The notes: a model not told the origin generated them from the sequence alone. DNA of 64,000 nucleotides from Mycolicibacterium novocastrense (GCF_001570485.1 NZ_BCTA01000036.1:124001-188000); one strand, 5' to 3'; numbered from the stretch's first letter, positions 48,675 through 59,089 are shown. A program made the numbers and translations.

Positions 48675-49760
48675 TCAGAGAATGGCCAGTTCCTTGGGGA
48701 ACCGGGTGAGCAAGTCTGGAGTGTCGTTTCCGACGACGAGCGTGTCCTCGATCCGGACACCGCCACGGTCGGGCAGGTAGACACCGGGCTCCACAGTCAC
48801 CGCGGAGCCAGCAAGCAGTGTACCGACAGACGCGCCGCTGATTCCCGGCGCTTCGTGGATCTGCAGCCCCACGCCGTGGCCGAGCCCGTGGGTGAAGTTC
48901 TCGACGTAACCGGCATCGGCGATGACCTGCCGCGATGCCGCGTCGACGTCCTTGCACGCGACTCCCGGCGCCAACGCTTCGCGACCGGCCTTCTGCGCGG
49001 CGGACACCAACGCGTAGATCTCGTGCTGCCAGTCCGCGATCGGTGCGAGCACGAAGGTCCGGGTCATGTCCGAGTGGTAGCCGCTCACCAATGCACCGAA
49101 GTCGATCTTGACGAAGTCACCGGCGGCCAGCGCGGCGTCGGTGGGCCGGTGATGCGGGATCGCCGAGTTCGGCCCGGCCGCCACGATCGTCTCGAACGAC
49201 GGACCGTCGGCGCCGTGCTCGAGCATCAGCCATTCCAGTTCGCGGGCGACCTCCTTCTCGCTGCGCCCGGCCCGCAGCCCGTCCCGGTCGACCAGGTCCC
49301 GCAGTGCCGCGTCGGCCGCCTCGCATGCCAGCCGCAGCAATGCGACCTCGCCGGCGTCCTTGACTTCGCGCAGGGCCTCGACGGTCCCGGCGGCGCGCAC
49401 CAGTTCGGTCCGCTCGCCGGCGGCCTTCGTCAGCGCCGAAAACGCATCGACGGTCACCACGTGACTCTCGAAGCCCAGCCGGCGCACTCCGTCGGCGGCG
49501 GCACGACCCGCCAGATGCGGTCCGCAGGCCCGCTCGATCACGATTTCGGCGTCGGGCGCCTGCTGCCCCGCCTGCGTGCGGTAGCGCCCGTCGGTCGCCA
49601 ACACCGGCGTTTCGTCATCCACCTTGACCAGCAGCGCGGCATTGGAGCCGGTGAACCCGCTCAGATAGCGCACGTTGACCAGGTCCGATACCAACATGGC
49701 ATCGATTCCGGATTCGGCCAGCCGCTCGCGCAGCCGGTCCCGGCGCTGTGAAATAGTCAC
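48675..49760 (-). CDS. pepQ: Xaa-Pro dipeptidase (M24 family)
   Basis: Cleaves X-Pro dipeptides. 361 aa: an N-terminal creatinase-like domain (about 1-125) and the pita-bread catalytic domain (about 130-361). Metal ligands are visible in [18 protein letters not shown] (two Asp), [14 protein letters not shown] (His), TVEPGVY (Glu) and GVRIEDT (Glu). GTG start. Heads the pepQ-efp-nusB run and follows the shikimate genes after two plus-strand genes. Confidence 0.96.
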   Translation of the reverse strand: MTISQRRDRLRERLAESGIDAMLVSDLVNVRYLSGFTGSNAALLVKVDDETPVLATDGRYRTQAGQQAPDAEIVIERACGPHLAGRAAADGVRRLGFESHVVTVDAFSALTKAAGERTELVRAAGTVEALREVKDAGEVALLRLACEAADAALRDLVDRDGLRAGRSEKEVARELEWLMLEHGADGPSFETIVAAGPNSAIPHHRPTDAALAAGDFVKIDFGALVSGYHSDMTRTFVLAPIADWQHEIYALVSAAQKAGREALAPGVACKDVDAASRQVIADAGYVENFTHGLGHGVGLQIHEAPGISGASVGTLLAGSAVTVEPGVYLPDRGGVRIEDTLVVGNDTPDLLTRFPKELAIL

Positions 49761-49793
49761 GGTCGATGACGCTACTCGCTAAGGTGAGGCCCC

Positions 49794-50339
49794 ATGAGTA
49801 AGTGGTTGCTGCGCGGACTGGTGTTCGCGGCCCTGATGGTGATCGTGCGATTGCTGCAGGGCGCGCTGATCAACGCGTGGGAGACCAAGGCGGGACTGAT
49901 CAGTGTCGTGCTGGTCGTTCTGTACGCCGTCGCGGTGTTCCTCTGGGGGTTCGTCGACGGACGCGCCGACGCCCGCGCCAATCCGGACCCGGACCGCCGC
50001 GGAGACCTGGCGATGATCTGGCTGCTGGCCGGCCTGTTCGCCGGGATCGTCAGCGGCGCGGTGGCCTGGTTCATCTCGCTGTTCTATAAGGCGCTCTACG
50101 TGGAGGCGCTCGTCAACGAACTCACCACCTTCGCGGCCTTCACCGCGCTGCTGGTGTTCCTGTTCGCGCTCGCGGGGGTGGCGCTCGGCCGCTGGCTCGT
50201 CGACCGCAAGGCCGACCAGACCCCGCACCTGCACCGCGCCGGTGACGACGACCGCGCGGACACCGACGTGTTCGCCGCCGTCAGCCAACCGGGCAGCGAC
50301 GAGACCACCCAGACCGCGCCCCGCGACGACCGGGTCTAG
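49794..50339 (+). CDS. Small four-helix membrane protein (B-4DMT-like)
   Basis: A 181-aa protein with four transmembrane helices (about residues 5-25, 38-55, 75-95, 115-135) and a charged C-terminal tail (RKADQTPHLHRAGDDDRADTD). The pattern fits the small transporter-like family seen at this site in other mycobacteria (Rv2536 of M. tuberculosis, from memory). Substrate and function unknown. Starts divergently from pepQ with 33 bp between starts. Confidence 0.82.
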   Translation: MSKWLLRGLVFAALMVIVRLLQGALINAWETKAGLISVVLVVLYAVAVFLWGFVDGRADARANPDPDRRGDLAMIWLLAGLFAGIVSGAVAWFISLFYKALYVEALVNELTTFAAFTALLVFLFALAGVALGRWLVDRKADQTPHLHRAGDDDRADTDVFAAVSQPGSDETTQTAPRDDRV

Positions 50340-50369
50340 CGCCGGGCCAAGCGCTCTGTAGTTTCCCCT

Positions 50370-51266
50370 GTGAATCCGGACGAGTTCTGCACGTCCGACC
50401 AATGGAGTGTGCTGTCGTCCGCGGCGTCGAACTCACAGCTCGCCGGGGTGCTCGGCGGCTTCCTGATCACCGCGATCGCCCTGCTGTTCGACAAGAACAG
50501 CCGCGAGGGCGTGCACACCCTCGCGTTGTTCTCCTCGGCCGTTCTGGTCCTGATGCTCGACAGCTTCCTGTTCAGCTTGATCACCGGGACCCAGGTGCCC
50601 GACGGATCGCGCCGGGCCACCTGCGCGATCGCCTGGACTCAGGGTGCGGTGTCGACCGGGATGCTGGCCGCGGGTGCGGCGGCGTTGTTCGGCGGGCTCG
50701 GCTGGATGCTGGCCAGTCACGCCGTCAACAAGGTGAGCGACCAGGACCCCGCCGACGTGCGCGCGTACTGCTTCCTCGCCGAACTCGGAGGCTGGCTGAC
50801 CTTCGCGGCCGCGATGACCGCGACGCTGATCGTGTCCGAGACCTCGATCGACTATCTGCGCTTCATGTGGGGCCACCGGCCCGCGGTGTGGGTCGAGGGC
50901 ACCATCGTCGTCGCGGCCGCGGCGTTCGTCATCGCCGATTTCGTGCTGGTGTACCTGCGCACCCGGACGTTGCGGAAGTCGTTGGCCGACACCGCCGAAC
51001 CGACGCTGCTTGAGCTTCGGTCGATCAAGTTCGCGACCATCGGCACCGTGGTGCTCGCGATCGTCGGATCCTGGCTCGCCGTCAGCCTGGCCCGCATCCC
51101 CGAGGCCTGGCTCACGGCGCCGAACCCCGCAATCGTCATCTGCGTGCTGGTGCTCACCCTCGTGTTGCCGACCGTGATCTCGACGGCGATCTGCTACTCG
51201 GTGGCCAGCACCGACGAACGCGGATCCTCACCCATGCTGGCCAGATACCGCAGGGCCAACAGGTAA
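50370..51266 (+). CDS. Polytopic membrane protein of unknown function
   Basis: A 298-aa protein with about seven hydrophobic segments. It opens with a short polar stretch holding one Cys ([12 protein letters not shown]), and has another cysteine in the extracytoplasmic-looking [10 protein letters not shown]. No known motif. GTG start with TAGTTT 5 nt upstream, perhaps leaderless. Its last 73 bp overlap the 3' end of aroQ on the other strand. Confidence 0.78.
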   Translation: MNPDEFCTSDQWSVLSSAASNSQLAGVLGGFLITAIALLFDKNSREGVHTLALFSSAVLVLMLDSFLFSLITGTQVPDGSRRATCAIAWTQGAVSTGMLAAGAAALFGGLGWMLASHAVNKVSDQDPADVRAYCFLAELGGWLTFAAAMTATLIVSETSIDYLRFMWGHRPAVWVEGTIVVAAAAFVIADFVLVYLRTRTLRKSLADTAEPTLLELRSIKFATIGTVVLAIVGSWLAVSLARIPEAWLTAPNPAIVICVLVLTLVLPTVISTAICYSVASTDERGSSPMLARYRRANR

Positions 51267-51661
51267 CCCTGCACCCCGAGCCCGACGATCACCCCGGTGG
51301 CCACCGCGCTCAGGTACGAATGATGCCGGAACTCCTCGCGCGCGTGCACATTTGAGATGTGCACCTCGATCAGGGGCGCGCGGAGTTCGCTGCACGCGTC
51401 GCGCAGGGCGACCGACGTGTGCGTCAGCGCACCGGCGTTGATGATCACCGGATCCCCCGCGTCGGCGGCCGCATGAATCCAGCCCAGCAGGTCGGCCTCG
51501 TTATCGCTCTGGCGCACAACGGCCTTCAGACCGAGAGTCTCGGCCTCGCGGTCGATGAGCGCCACCAGCTCGTCGTGGGTGGTGCTGCCGTAGACGTCGG
51601 GTTCGCGCCGGCCCAGCCGGCCGAGGTTGGGGCCGTTGAGCACCAGCACGGTCTGGGTCAT
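51194..51661 (-). CDS. aroQ: 3-dehydroquinate dehydratase, type II
   Basis: Third step of the shikimate pathway. 155 aa; [18 protein letters not shown] at the start (with the catalytic Arg and Tyr), [16 protein letters not shown] near residue 75 and [19 protein letters not shown] near 100 (catalytic His) are all present. The last ~10 residues ([12 protein letters not shown]) exceed the M. tuberculosis protein as I remember it, and lie in the overlap with the convergent membrane gene. ATG start, 4 bp after aroB stop. Called aroD in M. tuberculosis. Confidence 0.97.
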   Translation of the reverse strand: MTQTVLVLNGPNLGRLGRREPDVYGSTTHDELVALIDREAETLGLKAVVRQSDNEADLLGWIHAAADAGDPVIINAGALTHTSVALRDACSELRAPLIEVHISNVHAREEFRHHSYLSAVATGVIVGLGVQGYLLALRYLASMGEDPRSSVLATE

Positions 51662-51665
51662 GACG

Positions 51666-53381
<1,716 letters not shown>

Positions 53382-53382
<1 letters not shown>

Positions 53383-54602
53383 CAGCCCGAAGCCTGGACC
53401 CGATGCGGCGAGGGTTCACGTTCAGCCACCGCCCGCAGGTAGTTGTCGATGTTGGCGCGCGTCTCGGTCAACGAGTCGCCGCCGAACTTCTGCAACACCG
53501 CGCGCGCCAGTACCAGCGCCACCATGGTCTCGACGACCACGCCCGCGGCGGGCACCGCGCACACGTCGGAGCGCTGGTGGATCGCGACGGCCTCCTCACC
53601 GGTGGACATGTCGACGGTGGCCAGGGCGCGCGGCACCGTGGAGATCGGCTTCATCGCCGCCCGGACGCGCAGCGGTTGGCCGTTGGTCATCCCGCCTTCC
53701 AGTCCGCCCGCGCGGTTCGTCGAGCGCATGATGCCGTCCGGTCCCGGATACATCTCGTCGTGGGCGACGCTGCCGCGACGGCGCGCGGTCGCAAAGCCGT
53801 CGCCGATCTCGACGCCCTTGATCGCCTGGATGCCCATCACCGCGGCCGCGAGTTGGCTGTCCAGCCGGTTGTCACCGCTGGTGAAGGAACCCAGTCCGAC
53901 CGGAAGGCCGTTCGCGACGACCTCGACGACGCCGCCCAGCGTGTCGCCGTCCTTCTTGGCCGCCTCGATCTCATCGATCATCGACTTCTCGGCGTCCTTG
54001 TCGTAGGCGCGCACGGGGCTGGCGTCGATCGCCGCGAGGTCGGCGGCCTGCGGCGGCGGGCCGTCGTAGGGGTCGGAGCCGCCGATCGAGATGACATGGG
54101 ACAGCACCTCCACGCCGAGGGCCTCGGAGAGGAACGCCCGGGCGATGGTGCCGGCGGCGACGCGCGCCGCGGTCTCGCGCGCGCTGGCGCGCTCCAGCAC
54201 CGGGCGGGCGTCGTCGAAACCGTATTTGAGCATGCCCGCATAGTCGGCGTGCCCGGGCCGGGGCCGGGTCAGCGGCGCGTTGCGCGCGCTTTCGGCCAGC
54301 TCCGCAGGGTCGACCGGATCCGGCGCCATCACCGTCTCCCACTTCGGCCACTCGGTGTTGCCGATCTCGATCGCGATCGGGCCGCCGAGCGTGACGCCGT
54401 GCCGGACCCCCGCAAGCATCGTGACCTGGTCCTGCTCGAACTTCATCCGGGCGCCGCGGCCGTACCCGAGACGTCGGCGCGCCAGCTGACCGGCGATGTC
54501 GTCCGAGGTGACGTGCACGCCCGCGACCATGCCTTCGACCACGGCCACCAGGGCGCGGCCGTGTGATTCACCAGCAGTGGTCCATCGCAACACGCGTCCC
54601 AT
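53382..54602 (-). CDS. aroC: Chorismate synthase
   Basis: Last step of the shikimate pathway, needing reduced FMN. 406 aa; [15 protein letters not shown] near the start, [18 protein letters not shown] near 115 and [15 protein letters not shown] near 135, and the C-terminal [15 protein letters not shown] near 340 are the family signatures. First gene of aroC-aroK-aroB-aroQ. Called aroF in M. tuberculosis. The stretch upstream, where other mycobacteria continue with the peptidase gene, is here occupied by the TetR-nitrile hydratase block. Confidence 0.97.
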
Positions 54603-54630
54603 CTTCCCACGTCGGCCGTCTCACCCCGAA

Positions 54631-55245
54631 TCAGCCGATGACCAGGCCGCCGAGAACGTGACCGAGCTCGGTGACGGCCTGACGATGCGCGGAGCGCTGA
54701 TCGGTTGCCCGCGCGACGATCATGGCCGTCTCGCACAGGGCCCCGAACAGGAAGTGGGCCAGTGGTCCGGGTGGACGCTTGGCGATCACGCCCGCGTCGA
54801 CCGCGCGGGCGATCGCGGCCTCCATCATGTCGAGCAGCGGGGTCTCCAGCCGGCGCATCTCCTCCCAGCCCAGCGCGGTGAACGCGTCGCGCAGCACGAT
54901 CCGCTGCACCCCGGGGTCGAGGCACTCGTCGAGGAACACCCGGCAGGCCGCCCCGAACGCGTCCCACGGATCCTTCTTGCGCGCGTAGGCACGCTGATAG
55001 GCCTCGGCCAGCGGTACGGCCATCCGCTCGACCTCGCGGGTGAACACCGCCTCGAACAGCCGGCGCTTGCCCTCGAAGTGGTGGTAGACGGCGCCCTTGG
55101 TCACCCGCGCCCGGGCCGCGACCGCGTCCAGCGAGGTCGCCTCGTATCCGTTCTCGGCGAACAACGCGCGCGCCGCGTCGACGAGCGCAGAGACGGTCGC
55201 CTCGGTGCGTTCCGCTTGGGTGCGCCTGGCGCTCTTCGTCGTCAC
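54631..55245 (-). CDS. TetR-family transcriptional regulator
   Basis: A 204-aa regulator with a TetR helix-turn-helix (about residues 12-60: VSALVDAARALFAENGYEATSLDAVAARARVTKGAVYHHFEGKR) and a ligand domain of helices. It is the last of four minus-strand genes but also has its own predicted leaderless promoter (TATCGT-N6-GTG). It is the natural candidate to bind the twin palindromes in front of the SnoaL gene. Confidence 0.93.
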   Translation of the reverse strand: MTTKSARRTQAERTEATVSALVDAARALFAENGYEATSLDAVAARARVTKGAVYHHFEGKRRLFEAVFTREVERMAVPLAEAYQRAYARKKDPWDAFGAACRVFLDECLDPGVQRIVLRDAFTALGWEEMRRLETPLLDMMEAAIARAVDAGVIAKRPPGPLAHFLFGALCETAMIVARATDQRSAHRQAVTELGHVLGGLVIG

Positions 55246-55251
55246 GGCCGA

Positions 55252-55257
55252 ACGATA
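55252..55257 (-). promoter_or_regulatory. Predicted -10 box of leaderless TetR gene
   Basis: TATCGT on the minus strand, then 6 nt (TCGGCC) and the GTG start. Confidence 0.5.
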
Positions 55258-55261
55258 ACCG

Positions 55262-55720
55262 CTACGACCCGGCCGGTTCGAGCGCGATCAGCGGCAGTCG
55301 CCGCTCGGTGAAGCGCGCGTAGTACTCGGCTTGCGGATACATGCCGACAAACGCCCGCCACGCGCGCTCGCGCTCGGCGCCGGTCAACTCCCGGGGCCGC
55401 ACCGACGTGCGAACCCGGCCGATCTGGACGACGCCGGTCCCGGCGTGGCGCAGGTTCAGCCACCATGCGGGAGTGTGGGACGCCCCGGCGTTGGCGGCCA
55501 GCACGACCACGGCGTGACCGTGCCGCAGATAGAGCACGGCCGTGCGGCGCCGCGCACCGGTGCGACGGCCCGTGGTCTCGAGCACCATCACCGGAGCACC
55601 CGCGAACCAGCGGCGTCCGAGGCGCCCGCCGCTGGCCCGGTAGATCCGGGCATGCACGCGGCCCATCGCCCGCTGCGCACGCGTGCCAGCGGTTGACCAC
55701 CCGGTTCGACTGCCGGGCAA
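55262..55720 (-). CDS. Deazaflavin (F420)-dependent nitroreductase-family protein
   Basis: A 152-aa split-barrel protein of the Ddn group: RIYRASGGRLGRRWFAGAPVMVLETTGRRTG, then VVVLAANAGASHTPAWWLNL, and a late MYPQAEYYARFTERRLPLIAL, which line up with M. tuberculosis Ddn. Such proteins use F420H2 or bind related flavins and reduce quinones or nitro compounds. The start shown is a TTG; an ATG 54 bases downstream is an alternative that would shorten the N-terminal helix. Third gene of the SnoaL-headed set. Confidence 0.85.
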   Translation of the reverse strand: MPGSRTGWSTAGTRAQRAMGRVHARIYRASGGRLGRRWFAGAPVMVLETTGRRTGARRRTAVLYLRHGHAVVVLAANAGASHTPAWWLNLRHAGTGVVQIGRVRTSVRPRELTGAERERAWRAFVGMYPQAEYYARFTERRLPLIALEPAGS

Positions 55721-55732
55721 GCCGTTCGTCGT

Positions 55733-56221
55733 TCACAGCACTCGGTAGACGCGGTAGTCGACGTGACCGGGCGACAGGATGTTGTAGCCGACCGCGACCA
55801 CCTCGCTGAGCCACGCGTATCGCTCGTCGGAGGTGGCGAACCTCGGTGTCGTGCGGACGTAGGTCTCGTCGAAGCCGAGCACCTCGCCGTGCGCCAACCG
55901 GTCGAGTCCGTCGGCCGGCACCTTGATGATCCCTGCGCTCTCGAAGTGGATCAGCACACCGTCGTGGGTGCGCAGCGTCGCGCGGACATCGACCCGGCCG
56001 CAGCCGTCGTCACCGACGAGCAGCCAGTCACCGCCGCCGGCAAGCACCTCACCGCGCAGCCGCGGTCCGTCGATGTGCCCGCCGGTCGTGATCAACGTCA
56101 TGCGGGTTCCGGTGGGAGTCGGGATCGGTTGTGCCGGTTGCAGGTTGACGTGCATGTCGAACAGGTGCTCCACCGGCAGGGACTCGACGAGGGGCAGCTG
56201 GGCGACCGCTGCCGTGGTCAC
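55733..56221 (-). CDS. DUF3237-family protein
   Basis: A 162-aa soluble protein of the DUF3237 beta-barrel family: LFDMHVNLQPAQPIPTPTGTRM, GGHIDGPRLRGEVLAGGGDW, then FDETYVRTTPRFATSDERYAWL, the usual signatures. Function of the family is not established; members lie near catabolic genes for aromatic or lipid-like compounds. GTG start overlaps the stop of the SnoaL-like gene. Confidence 0.88.
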   Translation of the reverse strand: MTTAAVAQLPLVESLPVEHLFDMHVNLQPAQPIPTPTGTRMTLITTGGHIDGPRLRGEVLAGGGDWLLVGDDGCGRVDVRATLRTHDGVLIHFESAGIIKVPADGLDRLAHGEVLGFDETYVRTTPRFATSDERYAWLSEVVAVGYNILSPGHVDYRVYRVL

Positions 56222-56595
56222 GCTCGATCCCCCGCCATGGTCGCCGTCAGCTGGACGGAGTCGATGAACGAATCCTTGCGCGAAACCAGCCCGTCGGGCG
56301 TGACGGTGACCAGGTCCAGGCAGTCGAACCGGACACCGCCGGAGACCAGCGTCCAGTCCAGCACCCAGTGCGCCTCGCCGTAGAGAACCCGTTTGGTTTC
56401 GAAGGCGAAGTCCGGGAACTGCGCGAAGACGGCGGCGAACGCCTCGTGCGCGGCGGCGCGGCCGACGACGGGCTCGGCGCCCAGATGTGTCCAGAAGCAG
56501 GTGTTCTCGGTGTGCAGAGCGGCGATCGCGTCGGGGTCGCGGTCGGCCCAGGCGGCGAAGTAACGCTCGGATAGAGCCATCAGATCATTTTGCAT
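56218..56595 (-). CDS. SnoaL/NTF2-like small protein
   Basis: A 125-aa cone-shaped (SnoaL-like) protein: LSERYFAAWADRDPDAIAALHTEN at the start, FAAVFAQFPDFAFETKRVLY in the middle, and the final strands LVTVTPDGLVSRKDSFID. The fold serves hydratases, isomerases and cyclases of small hydrophobic compounds. The ATG lies within the left palindrome of the twin operator and 6 nt after a CATACT hexamer; the frame extends 12 codons upstream but those starts would lie upstream of the predicted promoter. Confidence 0.88.
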   Translation of the reverse strand: MQNDLMALSERYFAAWADRDPDAIAALHTENTCFWTHLGAEPVVGRAAAHEAFAAVFAQFPDFAFETKRVLYGEAHWVLDWTLVSGGVRFDCLDLVTVTPDGLVSRKDSFIDSVQLTATMAGDRA

Positions 56596-56628
56596 ACTCG
56601 CAGTATGTACTAACATACCCTGAGTATG
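56593..56628. promoter_or_regulatory. Twin 15-bp palindromes, probable TetR operator
   Basis: CATAC-N5-GTATG occurs at 56593-56607 and again at 56614-56628, centre to centre 21 bp (two helical turns). The whole forms a larger dyad whose outer arms are TGCATACTC and GAGTATGCA (56591-56599, 56622-56630) and inner arms GTATGT and ACATAC. On the minus strand they cover a promoter TTGCAT (56626-56631) - 18 nt - CATACT (56602-56607) - 6 nt - ATG, so a bound dimer pair would block the SnoaL operon. Confidence 0.75.
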
Positions 56629-56712
56629 CAATAGCTGTACGCCGATCCCGCGTTGTCACGAATCCAACATGGCCGTCACATCGCGGAAACACATTGGCTG
56701 CACAGTTCATCC

Positions 56713-57255
56713 ATGGATTCAAGATCGGCATTGACGGTGAGCATCGGTGTGCTCGGCGGACTCGCGGTGGCCGTGACCGCGGAAGTGATCACGGTCCCGA
56801 TCTGGGTGGTCTTCCTGACATGGGCCTCGTTCTTCTTCGTCGGCGGCGGAATCGGCGGATGGGTGCGGTCGCTGACGAGCAATCTGGCCGGCGTCCTGAT
56901 CGCCTCGGCGAGCCTGTATGCGGGCCATCTGTTGGGCGGCAGCCTGGTGGCGGTCGCGGTCGCCGTCGGAATCGGCAGCGCGGTGATGGTGCAGGCGTCC
57001 TGGGTGCCGCTGCTGTCGACGACGCCGGCGGTGGTCGTCGGTTTCGCGAGCACGGTGTCCACGGTGGCCGGGACGGGCAACGCGATCACCGTGACGTCGA
57101 TATCGCATCCGGGCCTCGTCGCCGCGACGGCGTGTGCGCTCGGCGCCTCGTTCGGGCTGCTCTCGGAGTACGTCGCGAAGGTGTTGACCCGCGAGCCCGA
57201 ACCCGACCACACCAGCCCCGAAATTGCACCGACGACGGAAGGCAGCCCCGCGTAA
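56713..57255 (+). CDS. DUF1097-like membrane protein of the nitrile hydratase operon
   Basis: A 180-aa protein with five to six hydrophobic helices (from about residue 8 to 155) and a polar C-terminal tail. Glycine-rich helices (FFFVGGGIGGWVRS, GHLLGG) and overall shape fit the DUF1097 family of small transporters. Its stop overlaps the start of the nitrile hydratase beta gene by one base (TAATG), so it belongs to that operon. It could move the nitrile, the amide product, or cobalt. None is proven; it does not look like CbtA. Confidence 0.78.
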   Translation: MDSRSALTVSIGVLGGLAVAVTAEVITVPIWVVFLTWASFFFVGGGIGGWVRSLTSNLAGVLIASASLYAGHLLGGSLVAVAVAVGIGSAVMVQASWVPLLSTTPAVVVGFASTVSTVAGTGNAITVTSISHPGLVAATACALGASFGLLSEYVAKVLTREPEPDHTSPEIAPTTEGSPA

Positions 57256-57992
57256 TGAAACTGCAGCACTACCTCGGCGGCCTCGAGGGGCTGCCCGAAC
57301 CGCTCACCTTCGAGAAGCGGGTCTTCGTCGAAGAGTGGGAGAAGCGGATCTTCGGTATCCACGTCGCGATGATGGGGCTGTCGAACCACCTCGGATCCGC
57401 GCTTGCGCAGTACCCGATCGACACGGTGCCGACCGCGTTCAAGGACGAGTGGACGTGGGCCGATCTGCGCACCGGCGCCGAGGCGATGAACCCGTTCGAC
57501 TACTTCAAGTTCCGCTACTACGAAAAGTGGCTGGGCGGCATCACACAGTTCTTCATCGACAAGGGCTACGTGACCGAGGACGAATTATCCGCGCGCAAAG
57601 AGGAATTGGCTGTGGATGCCGCCCCTGCCCTCACCGATCCGGAGCCGGCGATCGACGAGCAGGTCGTCGACTACCTGCGCCGCGGCGACAGCCCACGCCG
57701 CGACGTCGCGCATCCGAAGTTCGCCGTCGGTGACGGCGTGCGCATCACCAACGTGCCCGCCGCCGCCCACACCCGCCTACCCGGCTATCTGCGTGGCCGC
57801 ATCGGCACCGTCGAGCGGATCTTCGAGGGCGACTACGCGTACTTCACCCACACCGGCGACGGCATCGGTGACCCGATGCCGATCTACATCGTCGCGTTCG
57901 ACCCGCAGGACCTGTTCGGTGAGCGCGCCGAGGACGGTCCGCTGACCATCTACGCCGAGCTGTTCGAGGCCTACCTGGAAGGAGCGCGATGA
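57255..57992 (+). CDS. nthB: Nitrile hydratase beta subunit
   Basis: Structural partner of the metal-bearing alpha subunit in the hydration of nitriles to amides. 245 aa; N-terminal helical part LEGLPEPLTFEKRVFVEEWEKRIFGIHVAM and MNPFDYFKFRYYEKWLGGI, then a C-terminal SH3-like barrel from about residue 150 (FAVGDGVRITN, HTRLPGYLRGRIGTVERIFG-like, YIVAFDPQDLFGE). The order beta then alpha is that of cobalt-type enzymes. Starts in overlap with the DUF1097 gene and ends in overlap with alpha. Confidence 0.93.
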   Translation: MKLQHYLGGLEGLPEPLTFEKRVFVEEWEKRIFGIHVAMMGLSNHLGSALAQYPIDTVPTAFKDEWTWADLRTGAEAMNPFDYFKFRYYEKWLGGITQFFIDKGYVTEDELSARKEELAVDAAPALTDPEPAIDEQVVDYLRRGDSPRRDVAHPKFAVGDGVRITNVPAAAHTRLPGYLRGRIGTVERIFEGDYAYFTHTGDGIGDPMPIYIVAFDPQDLFGERAEDGPLTIYAELFEAYLEGAR

Positions 57993-58609
57993 GCGACCAG
58001 TTCCACTACCCCGAGGACCGCGAGCTGTCCAGCGCTGCCAAAGTCGCCGCACTGGAATCGCTTCTGATCGAGAAGGGCGTGATCACCAACCAGACCGTGG
58101 ACAAGGTGTTGTGGTACTTCGAATCGGAGATGACACCGCTCAACGGTCGCAAGATCGTCGTGAAGGCATGGACCGACCCGGAGTTCGCGGCTCGCATCGT
58201 GGTCGACACACCTGCGGCCATCGCCGAACTCGAGCTGCCCGAGGGCATGGCAGGCGCCGAGGGTGAGCATCTGCAGGCCGTGGCCAACTCGCCCGGTGTG
58301 CACAACCTTGTCATCTGCACGCTGTGTTCGTGCTTCCCGTGGCCGGTGCTCGGTCTGCCGCCGTACTGGTACAAGGACCCCGTGTTCCGTTCGCGGGCGG
58401 CACGCGAACCGCGCAAGGTGCTCGCCGAGATCGGCGTCGACCTACCCGAGGACACCGAGATCAAGGTGTGGGACAGCAGCGGTCACTCACGGTGGTTCGT
58501 CATCCCCGAACGTCCCTCCGGCACAGAAGAATTCACCGACGAGGAATTGATGGAGCTGGTCACGACCGAATCGATGATGGGTGTGGCGCTGGCGGGACCG
58601 GTCTCATGA
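57989..58609 (+). CDS. nthA: Nitrile hydratase alpha subunit, cobalt type
   Basis: Catalytic subunit, 206 aa. The metal claw is ICTLCSC, with Cys110, Cys113 and Cys115; Thr at the second place (CTLC rather than CSLC) marks the cobalt type. The following FPWPVLGLPPYWYKDPVFRSR is also typical. Ribosome site GGAAGGAG before the ATG, which overlaps the beta stop (ATGA). A true thiocyanate hydrolase would need a split beta and gamma; here beta is one chain, so nitrile hydratase is preferred. Confidence 0.95.
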   Translation: MSDQFHYPEDRELSSAAKVAALESLLIEKGVITNQTVDKVLWYFESEMTPLNGRKIVVKAWTDPEFAARIVVDTPAAIAELELPEGMAGAEGEHLQAVANSPGVHNLVICTLCSCFPWPVLGLPPYWYKDPVFRSRAAREPRKVLAEIGVDLPEDTEIKVWDSSGHSRWFVIPERPSGTEEFTDEELMELVTTESMMGVALAGPVS

Positions 58610-58896
58610 GCCTGCACGAAACCTGCACCACCGACCAGGCCGCGCCGCAGTTCGATCACGACTGGCAGCGCCGGGCGTTCGGCCTGGCGCTGGCCCTGTC
58701 GGAATTCCGCCACTTCGATTGGGTCGACTTCCAGCAGAGCCTGATCGAGACGATCGGGCGGTGGGAGGACATGCCCGAAACCGAGCGCGGCGACTGGCAA
58801 TACTACGACCACTGGGTCAGCGCCCTGGAGAAGGTGATTCATGACCACCATCTGCTGACCGCGCCGGCCCGCATGACAGGAGACAGCCATGACTGA
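58606..58896 (+). CDS. Nitrile hydratase activator / accessory protein
   Basis: A 96-aa protein homologous to the N-terminal part of the beta subunit (DHDWQRRAFGLALALSEFRHFDWVDFQQSLIETIG, then YYDHWVSALEKVI). Such beta-like accessory proteins (P14K/NhlE type) carry alpha while cobalt is inserted and then exchange it for true beta. Start overlaps the alpha stop; end overlaps the CbtB start by 8 bp. Confidence 0.9.
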   Translation: MSLHETCTTDQAAPQFDHDWQRRAFGLALALSEFRHFDWVDFQQSLIETIGRWEDMPETERGDWQYYDHWVSALEKVIHDHHLLTAPARMTGDSHD

Positions 58897-59089
58897 GGCG
58901 ACCGCCACCCGCATCGAGGCCAGCGCGCTGACCGCCACGGCGTGGTTGACCGGCACGGCGTTCCTGGCGTTGATGGTGCTCTACCTCGTCGGGCTCGACC
59001 AGGGTGCGACCTCGATCTTCGGCTCGGACACCCACATCCACGAGTTCGTGCACGACGCGCGCCATCTTCTCGGGTTCCCCTGCCACTAG
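58889..59089 (+). CDS. cbtB: CbtB-type cobalt transport protein
   Basis: A 66-aa protein with one transmembrane helix (about residues 18-38) and the histidine-rich end HIHEFVHDARHLLGFPCH that defines CbtB, the small subunit of a predicted cobalt importer. It fits supply of cobalt to the nitrile hydratase encoded just upstream. Normally a cbtA gene, encoding the larger five-helix subunit, follows; here the next gene is the convergent peptidase and no cbtA is present. Confidence 0.9.
   Translation: MTEATATRIEASALTATAWLTGTAFLALMVLYLVGLDQGATSIFGSDTHIHEFVHDARHLLGFPCH

Noticed and set aside
56713-57255. DUF1097-like protein as the missing CbtA
   Set aside because: CbtA has conserved histidines and a different helix pattern; this protein has glycine-rich helices and hardly any histidine.
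57255-58896. Thiocyanate hydrolase instead of nitrile hydratase
   Set aside because: That enzyme has beta split from a separate gene; here beta is a single full chain and the third small gene looks like the activator.
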